This document shows, in pieces, positions 13,652-19,233 of a stretch of 19,233 nucleotides of DNA. A program made the position numbers and the translations under genes. Numbering within the stretch: the first letter of the stretch is position 1; each line of letters opens with the position of its first letter. Origin of the DNA: Actinomycetes bacterium. GTDB lineage: Bacteria; Actinomycetota; Actinomycetes; Actinomycetales; Demequinaceae. Location: NCBI GenBank assembly GCA_023411615.1, contig JAEYOR010000032.1:1-19233 (forward strand), written 5' to 3'. The notes beneath the pieces were generated by a model that was given only the letters and a program-made list of their open reading frames with translations, made no database searches and had not been told where the DNA came from.

Positions 13652-14426
13652 GCTGATCGGGCGCACGCGGATCCGTGCGCTTGGGCTCGGCGCGCTCGCA
13701 GTTGGCTTCTGGCTTGCCGTATGGCAGATCACCGCGGCCGTGGTGGGGCAAGACTTCTTGCTTGCCCCACCGTGGCAGGTGGTGACTCGCCTCGTTGAGT
13801 TGGTCCCCACGCTTGAGTTCTGGCGCATCGTCGGGTGGTCGCTCACTCGGATCGCCATTGGCTTCGCAGCCGCAGCCATTGTCGGTGGGGTGCTTGCTGT
13901 GGGTGCGGCAGCCTCGGGCGTCATCAAGGCGCTCATCGCGCCGGCAATCTCCGCCATCCGTTCTGCGCCGGTGGTGAGTTTCATCATCTTGTTGCTGCTG
14001 TGGACGGATTCCTCGCGACTTCCGATCTTCACCGCGTTCCTCATGGTGTTGCCCGTCATGTACGCGACGCTGTCCGAAGGGATCTCTCGCCGCGACAAGG
14101 CGCTCCTCGAGATGGCCGCCGTCTTCAACGTCGGCTGGCTGCGACGCGTGTGGGCCGTGGATGTGCCCGCCGTGGCGCCCTATGCCGCCGCCGCAAGCCG
14201 AGCCGGTGTGGGCCTCGCGTGGAAGGCAGGCGTCGCGGCCGAGGTGATCGGCGTTGCGACCGGCTCGATCGGCGAGCAGATGTACATGGCGAAGGTGTTC
14301 CTCAACTCAGCTGACCTCTTCGCGTGGACGGTTGTCATCGTCACCTTGTCCGTCCTGTGCGAGCGACTCGTGCTTCTCGCGCTGCGCCGCGTGCCTGGCG
14401 GCGACGCCGTGGGGGTGAAGCGATGA
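13629..14426 (+). CDS. ABC importer permease, SsuC/TauC-like
   Basis: A 265-residue integral membrane protein with about six hydrophobic segments (near 16-38, 72-95, 98-125, 130-150, 195-215 and 230-252). The cytoplasmic EAA-type loop is EMAAVFNVGWLRRVWAVDVPAVAP (161-184), which docks on the ATPase. RSAPVVSFIILLLLW (111-125) is typical of the NitT/TauT permease branch. The start is the ATG at 13629, 23 bases inside the end of the lipoprotein gene; a GTG at 13617 is an alternative, and no strong ribosome site precedes either. Its stop overlaps the ATPase start by ATGA. It completes the membrane core of the importer coupled to the hydrogenase. Confidence 0.9.
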   Translation: MTSTTRDELIGRTRIRALGLGALAVGFWLAVWQITAAVVGQDFLLAPPWQVVTRLVELVPTLEFWRIVGWSLTRIAIGFAAAAIVGGVLAVGAAASGVIKALIAPAISAIRSAPVVSFIILLLLWTDSSRLPIFTAFLMVLPVMYATLSEGISRRDKALLEMAAVFNVGWLRRVWAVDVPAVAPYAAAASRAGVGLAWKAGVAAEVIGVATGSIGEQMYMAKVFLNSADLFAWTVVIVTLSVLCERLVLLALRRVPGGDAVGVKR

Positions 14427-15013
14427 CGGCGCCTGTCACCACCCCCGTCGTGGCGCTCGAGAGTGTCACCAAGAGCTTCGGCGAGCGCGAGGTGTTCTCG
14501 GGCTTCTCGCTCGAGCTTGCTCCCGGTGAGGTACTGGGCGTGACAGGGCCAAACGGCTCGGGGAAGACGACGCTTGCTCGCCTGCTCTTGGGGCTCGAGA
14601 CGGCCGACGCTGGGGTTGCGTGGCGCAGTGACGGCATGCGGTGTGCGGCGGTGTTCCAAGAGGACCGGCTGTGCATGCACCTGAGCGCGGTGGCGAATGT
14701 GCGACTCGTTGTGGGACGGCATGGAGACCCTGAGGAGGAGCTGCGAGCCGTTGGCATTGCCGAGGACGACCTACAACGGCCCGTGCGCGAGCTGTCGGGC
14801 GGACAGCGACGGCGTGTGGCGATCGCGCGGGCCCTCGCCGTTGGCGCCGACTTTATCGTGTTCGACGAGCCGCTGACCGGCATCGATGTCGACTCGCAGA
14901 CGGGGCTCATCGAGCACATCCGCGCCCGTCTTGGTGACGCCGCCGCGATGGTCATCACGCACGAGCCTGCCGCGCTCGCCCTCACCACGCGGTCGCTCAC
15001 GCTGCCCGCCTGA
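14423..15013 (+). CDS. ABC importer ATP-binding protein, SsuB/TauB-like
   Basis: A 196-residue ATPase with Walker A GPNGSGKT (42-49), Q-loop Q79 in FQEDRL, signature LSGGQ (124-128), Walker B FIVFDE (144-149), D-loop near GIDVD and switch histidine H180 in VITHEP. The order and spacing are complete, but at 196 residues it is shorter than the 230-260 usual for this family, ending about 16 residues after the switch histidine. It therefore lacks the C-terminal extension. The ATG overlaps the permease stop (ATGA, 14423-14426). It is the last gene of the hydrogenase-importer unit and powers uptake of the ligand bound by the lipoprotein. Confidence 0.92.
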   Translation: MTAPVTTPVVALESVTKSFGEREVFSGFSLELAPGEVLGVTGPNGSGKTTLARLLLGLETADAGVAWRSDGMRCAAVFQEDRLCMHLSAVANVRLVVGRHGDPEEELRAVGIAEDDLQRPVRELSGGQRRRVAIARALAVGADFIVFDEPLTGIDVDSQTGLIEHIRARLGDAAAMVITHEPAALALTTRSLTLPA

Positions 15014-15017
15014 CCGG

Positions 15018-15049
15018 GCCCCAACGTCGGCCCCACCCCCAGCGTCGGC
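15018..15049 (+). repeat. Two dispersed-motif copies after the importer
   Basis: CCCCAACGTCGGCC (15018-15031) and CCCCAGCGTCGGCC (15036-15049) are 18 bases apart, starting four bases after the ATPase stop codon. They belong to the same family as the copies at 99-136 and 2859-2872. Confidence 0.75.
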
Positions 15050-15064
15050 CCCACCCCCACGCGA

Positions 15065-15185
15065 AGTTCCGAACCGCTGGGAGCCGCGACACGCCGAGGT
15101 TCGTCGGCGAGCCGCGCCTGGACACGGCGCGTCGCCCACGCGAACGGTTCCCAACGTTTTGAACCGGCGTGAGCGGTTCGGAACT
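15065..15185. repeat. 14-bp inverted repeat with related internal copy
   Basis: AGTTCCGAACCGCT (15065-15078) and AGCGGTTCGGAACT (15172-15185) are exact inverted copies 93 bases apart. Each is bordered on its outer side by CCCACGC or its complement. A third related block, CCCACGCGAACGGTTCCC, lies near 15135-15152. A hairpin CGCCGA/TCGGCG (15092-15109) lies inside. No T-run follows, so a simple terminator is unlikely. Confidence 0.6.
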
Positions 15186-15225
15186 GTGGGCGTGGGCTGG
15201 TCTCGAGGCTGAGATGTAAACAACT

Positions 15226-15278
15226 CTTGACATCATGTCAAGCAGCGCTTACCTTTGCGGTGTCAATAATTCTTGACA
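15226..15278 (+). promoter_or_regulatory. Promoter and double operator of the membrane-protein/XRE operon
   Basis: TTGACA (15227-15232), a 17-base spacer and TACCTT (15250-15255) form a good promoter. The -35 is embedded in a perfect 17-bp dyad, CTTGACAT-C-ATGTCAAG (15226-15242). A second dyad, TGTCAA-N6-TTGACA (15261-15278), covers the predicted start. Both are built from the same half-site, so one repressor, most likely the XRE protein of this operon, would bind both. Confidence 0.75.
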
Positions 15279-15289
15279 TTGGAGATGAC

Positions 15290-15718
15290 ATGACGCTCAC
15301 CCAGCGCTACCAGTGGGCCTACGGAACGGCCGTGGTGCTCACCACCGCCGCCTACGCCGTGTGGCTCGCCATTCAACTGAGCCAGCGCCCTGCTGCGGAC
15401 ATCGACTTCACCCGCGCCCTCATCACCACGCTCATCGCGTCGTTTGTCATCCACACCTTTGCCCGCGGCTCAGCTCGCGGCGGCGTGCGCAACGAGGACG
15501 CGGTGACCGATGATCGCGACCGCGCGATCAATGAGCGTGGCGACGCCCTCACCTTCTACGTGTTCTCAGGCCTCGCCGCAGTCCCGCTCGCGCTCGGCCT
15601 CGCCAATGTGGACCCGTTCTGGATCACCAACTCGCTCTTCTTCGCCTTCGCTCTCGCCGCAATCTTCGGAATCGTCGCCAAATCGGTCCTTTACGGGCAC
15701 CACCTCAAGGAGTTCTGA
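15290..15718 (+). CDS. Four-helix membrane protein, DUF2178-like (paralogue 1)
   Basis: A 142-residue membrane protein with four hydrophobic segments (near 10-30, 42-58, 87-105 and 111-134). Between helices 2 and 3 is a charged cytoplasmic loop with the motif D-D-R-D-R-A-I-N-E-R-G (74-84), and helix 4 opens with DPFWITNSLF. Both motifs return in the next two genes, so the three are paralogues. The layout recalls DUF2178-type proteins that accompany small XRE regulators; their function is not established. The ATG at 15290 has GGAG five bases upstream, while an ATG five bases earlier runs into a stop. It is the first gene of a four-gene operon. Confidence 0.8.
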   Translation: MTLTQRYQWAYGTAVVLTTAAYAVWLAIQLSQRPAADIDFTRALITTLIASFVIHTFARGSARGGVRNEDAVTDDRDRAINERGDALTFYVFSGLAAVPLALGLANVDPFWITNSLFFAFALAAIFGIVAKSVLYGHHLKEF

Positions 15719-15719
15719 C

Positions 15720-16145
15720 ATGGAGTTCGAACTCCGCCACCACCTCGTGGGACTCTTCGCCGGGCTTGGCGCCTTTGTCGCGTACTGGGCGATCATTCTC
15801 ACGCGCGCCGCGACGGACGACGCTGCCTTCACCGAGGTCGCCTGGCGCGGCCCCCTCCTCCTCGCCCTTGGCGTCGGCGGCGGTCTCTACGGCGTCATCT
15901 ATCTGCTCGGCCTCGCGAGGAATCGGGGCCGCGTCGTCACCGACGTGCGCGACGCCGAGATCCGCCGGGCCGCAGAGGAGGCCGGCGCGGGCCTAACCGG
16001 CATGGCAAGCCTCGCTGCCCTCATCCTGCTCGGCCTCGATGCGTCCGCCTTCTGGGTGGCGCACGTCCTGTTCGTGGGAGGCTATCTCGGCTCGCTCGCG
16101 TACTCAGGAAGGGCTATCTCCGCGTACCGAAAGGGTCTCGAATGA
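15720..16145 (+). CDS. Four-helix membrane protein (paralogue 2)
   Basis: A 141-residue membrane protein with hydrophobic segments near 8-28, 44-66, 89-107 and 110-128. The loop motif reads T-D-V-R-D-A-E-I-R-R-A-A-E-E-A-G (74-89), and the later motif is ASAFWVAHVLF, aligning with the first paralogue. The start ATG at 15720 lies one base past the previous stop, with AAGGAG seven bases upstream. It overlaps the next gene by ATGA (16142-16145). Such tight coupling suggests the three proteins form one complex. Function unknown. Confidence 0.8.
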   Translation: MEFELRHHLVGLFAGLGAFVAYWAIILTRAATDDAAFTEVAWRGPLLLALGVGGGLYGVIYLLGLARNRGRVVTDVRDAEIRRAAEEAGAGLTGMASLAALILLGLDASAFWVAHVLFVGGYLGSLAYSGRAISAYRKGLE

Positions 16146-16639
16146 ACGCCAAGCCACTGCGCCTGCCGCTCGACGATGAGCCGCAGATCATGACCGCCGA
16201 ACAGCGCTCCGTGTGGATCTACCTCGCCGCAACCATCCTCGCCACTATCGCCTACGCCGCAATCATCGTCCCCCGCGCTCTCGACAACCCGATTGACGAG
16301 GTCAGCTGGATCCGCCCCATGCTCCTCGCAATCGCCGCGACGATCGCCCTCACCATCCTCGGAACCATCGGGTGGTCGATCGCCGCTGGAGTGCAGCTCG
16401 GCCTGCGCGGGCGCGACCCCGAGGTCGAGCTCGAGTCCGACGTGCGCGACAAGGAAATCAACAAGCGCGGCACCACCGCGTCGTCGACGTTAGTGGGAGT
16501 GGGCCTCTTTGGAGTCCTGATTCTCACCATGGCCGGCGCCGATCACTTCTGGATTGGACAGGCTCTCTACGTCACGGGGGCCGCCGGCGGCATCACCGAG
16601 GCGATCACCAAACTTCGTCTTTACCAGCGGGGTTTCTGA
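16142..16639 (+). CDS. Four-helix membrane protein (paralogue 3)
   Basis: A 165-residue membrane protein, longer than its two paralogues by an N-terminal hydrophilic extension (1-22) containing DDEPQ. Hydrophobic segments lie near 24-44, 58-84, 113-131 and 137-155. The loop motif is E-S-D-V-R-D-K-E-I-N-K-R-G (98-110), and helix 4 starts ADHFWIGQALYV, matching the others. It overlaps the previous stop by ATGA and the next start by one base (TGATG). No enzymatic motif is seen. Function unknown; a membrane partner of the XRE regulator is one possibility. Confidence 0.8.
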   Translation: MNAKPLRLPLDDEPQIMTAEQRSVWIYLAATILATIAYAAIIVPRALDNPIDEVSWIRPMLLAIAATIALTILGTIGWSIAAGVQLGLRGRDPEVELESDVRDKEINKRGTTASSTLVGVGLFGVLILTMAGADHFWIGQALYVTGAAGGITEAITKLRLYQRGF

Positions 16640-16872
16640 TGCCCCCCAAGCCCACCAAGGTCACCAACAACATTCGCGCGTTGCGCTTTGCCGCAGACGA
16701 GATGACGCAGGCCGAGCTCGCCCAGGCGATCGGCGTCACCCGTCAAACGATCATCGCAATTGAACAGGGCCGCTACTCACCGTCTCTTGAGATGGCATTT
16801 GAGATCGCGGCAGCGCTCGCGCGCCCCCTCGACGAGGTCTTCCAATACGAGCAGGGAGGTCCCACTGACTGA
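16639..16872 (+). CDS. Small XRE-family (YozG-like) regulator
   Basis: A 77-residue protein that is almost only a Cro/CI-type helix-turn-helix. NNIRALRFAADEMTQAELAQAIGVTRQTIIAIEQGRYSPSLEMAFEIAAAL (10-60) matches the conserved YozG pattern, ending in the usual LDEVFQYE tail (64-71). The ATG at 16639 overlaps the previous stop (TGATG), so it is translationally coupled to the membrane proteins. Proteins of this type are often autorepressors, and the double dyad at the operon promoter is the obvious target. A clear intrinsic terminator follows at 16939. Confidence 0.92.
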   Translation: MPPKPTKVTNNIRALRFAADEMTQAELAQAIGVTRQTIIAIEQGRYSPSLEMAFEIAAALARPLDEVFQYEQGGPTD

Positions 16873-16938
16873 CCTGACACGCGCGCCCTAACCGCCAACC
16901 CCTCACCTCCCACGGCCGACGCTTCCCGCACCTGGCCG

Positions 16939-16959
16939 GGGCGAAGCACGCCCATTTTT
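16939..16959 (+). terminator. Intrinsic terminator of the membrane/XRE operon
   Basis: GGGCG and CGCCC pair around AAGCA, followed by A and five T's (16955-16959). It lies 66 bases past the XRE stop codon and separates this operon from the exporter gene. Confidence 0.75.
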
Positions 16960-16962
16960 CCC

Positions 16963-16976
16963 GCGCCTTGTGGCGC
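16963..16976 (+). other. Hairpin upstream of the exporter gene
   Basis: GCGCC-TTGT-GGCGC is a five-pair stem with a four-base loop, placed three bases after the T-run of the terminator. It might strengthen termination or lie in the exporter promoter region. The 86 bases from here to the exporter start show no clear promoter. Confidence 0.4.
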
Positions 16977-17062
16977 AGTCACCACCCCCGAAAACCACCT
17001 GAGGCCGACGCCGAGTGCCGGCGACGCGTCCGCCTCACCACATCACACAAGGAGAAATCCCC

Positions 17063-19233
17063 ATGTCCACCACCAACACCACCGGGCGCCTCGCCCGGGC
17101 GGCCGCTCGCCGGCCACGGGTCACCCTCGCGGTGTGGCTCGTGTTGCTCGCGGCCGCTCTCGGCGCCGCAAGCACGACGGGCGGCAACGTGACGCCCGCC
17201 CAAATCAATCTCATCACCACTGAGGCGGACCGTGCCGAGGATCTTCACCAGGAGGTCCGCGTTCAGGACGACGCCACCCGCTCAAGCGAGCAGATCATCG
17301 TCAGCTCGGAGGTCTTTGTCTTTGGCCAGCCTGAGTTCGACGCCGTTGTGGCCCGCGCCGTGGCGGGCTTGCGCTCCGTCGAGAGCGTGGCCGACATCGA
17401 GCTTCCGTCTGGGCCGGCGTCTATCGCGGCGAACGGCCGCGCTGTCACGGTCGCGTTCACGATCGACGACGACACGGCTCTGCTCGCCGAGGCACGCGAT
17501 GCCATCGCGGCGGCCGCAACCGAGGAGGTCGATGCCTTCATCTTTGGCACTGACTCGGTGACCCTTGCTCTCAATGAGTTGGCCGTCGAGTCGCTCGCTC
17601 GGGGCGAGGGCATTGGCGTTGCCGTCGCACTCGTGGTGCTCGCGCTCGTCTTTGGGGCGTTGCTGGTGGCCGGGGTGCCGCTCGTCATGGCGCTCGTGTC
17701 GATCATCGTCGCCACGGGACTGAGCGCCGCGGCCGCGACTGTGCTGTGGAACAACGGCGTCCAGGTCTCGGACTCGCTCACCATCTTCGCGGGCATGATG
17801 GGCCTCGCGCTCGGGATCGACTACTCGCTGCTCACCGTCCAGCGCTTCCGTGAAGAACTGGGACGCGGGCGCAGCGTGCTCGACGCAATTGAGATCACGG
17901 GTGCCACAGCGAACCGCGCGGTGCTCCTCTCCGGCGGCACTGTCGTCATCTCCATTGGCGGCTTGCTCTTTTTGCCGCTCAACATGTTCCTCGGAATTGG
18001 TCTCGCCATCATCGCCGTTGCGCTCACCTCAGTGGCAGCCGCGCTCACTTTGCTTCCGGCGTTGCTCGCGATGCTCGGCCACCGCGTCAACACGTGGCGC
18101 CTGCCGATGCGTCACCCCGGCGGTGTGTCCCGCTTCTGGAACGGGGTGGCACACCGCGTCACGGCGAACCCGGGACGGTCCGCCGCGGCCGGCGTCGGCC
18201 TCCTGCTCCTGCTTGCCGCACCCATCCTGTCGTTGCGCCTTGGCCCGCCCAATGCCGAGGACTGGCCGAGCGACTTCCCGATTCACCGCGCCAACGAGGT
18301 CTTCACCGAGGACTTCGGCTGGACCGACTCGACCACGATGATCGCCCTTGAGCGAGCGTCGGACGCACCGGGCGCTGTCACCGCGCTCGCGCGAGCGCTC
18401 GAGGCCGACCGCGACTTTGGCGGCGTCCAACTCGAGTGGCACGGCGAGACAGCGTTCATTGATATGCACGACGCTGCCGAGGGCGGGACGCGCGGAGCGG
18501 AGCGGGCTATCGATCGGCTCCGCGATGAGGTGATCCCCGCCGCGCTCGATGGCACTGCCGTCACCGCGCACGTGGGCGGATCGCGTGCCTATCAAGTGGA
18601 CGAGCTCCAGCTCATCAAGGACGCAACACCGCTCGCCGTGGGCTTCATTGTGCTCGCGACCTTTGTGCTGTTGCTTGTCATGTTCCGGTCCGTCGTTGTG
18701 CCAATCAAAGCGATCCTCATGAACGCCATCGGCACTGCCGCAACATTTGGGGTGCTCGTCGCTGTGTTCCAGTGGGGATGGGGAGACGCGATTGGTCTCA
18801 CCACCGTCGACAACATCTCCGCATACATGCCGGTGATGGTCTTTGCGCTGGTGTTTGGGCTGTCGATGGACTATCACGTGTTCCTGCTGAGCCGAATCCG
18901 CGAGCGCTACGACGCGACGGGTGACACGGCCAGCGCGATCGTCGAGGGCCTTGCTCGCACGGGACCGCTCATCACGGGTGCCGCGCTCATCATGATCGGC
19001 GTGTTTGGCGGCTTTGCGGCTGCGTCCATCCCCGAGCTCGCTCAATGGGGCTTTGGCCTCGCCGCCGGAGTGCTCATCGACGCCACCATCATTCGCGTGC
19101 TCCTCGTCCCAGCCGCGATGCGGTGGATGGGCGACGCCAACTGGTACCTGCCGCGATGGCTCGGCTGGCTTCCCCACATCGACCACGGTGCATCTGCTGC
19201 GGCGCTCGATGTCACCTCCACAGACTCCGAGGG
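17063..19233 (+). CDS. MMPL/RND-family membrane exporter (3' end outside window)
   Basis: An open frame of 723 codons that runs off the window, so the protein is C-terminally incomplete here. It has the MMPL duplicated layout: an N-terminal helix (about 20-38), an extracytoplasmic domain, a block of helices carrying GLALGIDYS (D253, Y254), a second long helix and outer domain, and a second block carrying GLSMDYHVF (D603, Y604). The paired D-Y in helix 4 and helix 10 is the proton-relay signature of MmpL-type exporters, which use the proton gradient to export lipids, drugs or siderophores. The ATG at 17063 has AAGGAG eight bases upstream. It may belong to the previous operon's response, but a terminator separates them. 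The substrate cannot be told. Confidence 0.9.
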   Translation, partial: MSTTNTTGRLARAAARRPRVTLAVWLVLLAAALGAASTTGGNVTPAQINLITTEADRAEDLHQEVRVQDDATRSSEQIIVSSEVFVFGQPEFDAVVARAVAGLRSVESVADIELPSGPASIAANGRAVTVAFTIDDDTALLAEARDAIAAAATEEVDAFIFGTDSVTLALNELAVESLARGEGIGVAVALVVLALVFGALLVAGVPLVMALVSIIVATGLSAAAATVLWNNGVQVSDSLTIFAGMMGLALGIDYSLLTVQRFREELGRGRSVLDAIEITGATANRAVLLSGGTVVISIGGLLFLPLNMFLGIGLAIIAVALTSVAAALTLLPALLAMLGHRVNTWRLPMRHPGGVSRFWNGVAHRVTANPGRSAAAGVGLLLLLAAPILSLRLGPPNAEDWPSDFPIHRANEVFTEDFGWTDSTTMIALERASDAPGAVTALARALEADRDFGGVQLEWHGETAFIDMHDAAEGGTRGAERAIDRLRDEVIPAALDGTAVTAHVGGSRAYQVDELQLIKDATPLAVGFIVLATFVLLLVMFRSVVVPIKAILMNAIGTAATFGVLVAVFQWGWGDAIGLTTVDNISAYMPVMVFALVFGLSMDYHVFLLSRIRERYDATGDTASAIVEGLARTGPLITGAALIMIGVFGGFAAASIPELAQWGFGLAAGVLIDATIIRVLLVPAAMRWMGDANWYLPRWLGWLPHIDHGASAAALDVTSTDSE

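Noticed and set aside
15065..15185. tRNA-like GGTTCG segments
   Set aside because: No acceptor stem, anticodon arm or T-loop geometry can be assembled around them.
18029..19186. A 385-codon minus-strand open frame opposite the exporter gene
   Set aside because: It is histidine/arginine/glutamate-rich without domains, while the plus strand encodes a clear MMPL protein with a ribosome site. It is an antisense artefact of GC-rich codons.

Overview
The window is GC-rich DNA, densely packed with genes, and looks actinobacterial. Pointers are the strong G/C third-position bias, several leaderless promoters, GTG starts, a DUF5701-like protein and an MMPL/RND exporter. A facultative member of the Micrococcales is my best guess, but the sequence does not fix the genus. 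I see no rRNA, tRNA, CRISPR array, insertion sequence or phage gene.

Region 1 (1-2880): a minus-strand TetR regulator with a dienelactone-hydrolase-like enzyme downstream of it. Divergent from the regulator is a GlcG/HbpS-like protein, then a DUF5701-like protein on the plus strand. Region 2 (2893-4682, minus): a classic ArsR plus SRPBCC pair. It has a TTGACA-N17-TAACGT leaderless promoter and an 18-bp palindrome over the start codon. Upstream lie repeats and a 62-residue protein resembling the C-terminal end of a MarR regulator. Region 3 (4827-7229): a MerR regulator, a Cof-type HAD phosphatase and an aldo/keto reductase. The merR and reductase genes share a nearly identical promoter with a 19-bp spacer and a dyad, so they form a small regulon. 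Region 4 (7222-8835, minus): an ABC-F protein with a leader that can fold in two exclusive ways.

Region 5 (9215-15013) is the most notable. A 1067-residue fusion joins a [2Fe-2S] domain, a GltD/NfnB-type FAD/NAD(P) oxidoreductase, a 2[4Fe-4S] ferredoxin and a complete [FeFe]-hydrogenase H-cluster domain. Its stop codon overlaps the start of a lipoprotein gene. That gene opens a three-gene SsuABC/TauABC-like ABC importer, and every junction overlaps, so hydrogenase and importer look like one co-translated unit. The upstream region is crowded with GGAC/GTCC half-sites, one of which closely matches the mycobacterial DosR/DevR hypoxia box. No H-cluster maturase (HydE, HydF, HydG) is in the window.

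Region 6 (15226-16959): a tight operon of three mutually related four-helix membrane proteins and a small YozG-like XRE regulator. Two TTGACA/TGTCAA dyads lie over its promoter, and a clear intrinsic terminator ends it. Region 7 (17063-end): an MMPL/RND exporter that runs off the window.

A short motif, CCCCAGCGTCGGCC and variants, recurs between genes across the window. It sits at a 24-bp period in two separate places and looks like a lineage-specific dispersed repeat.
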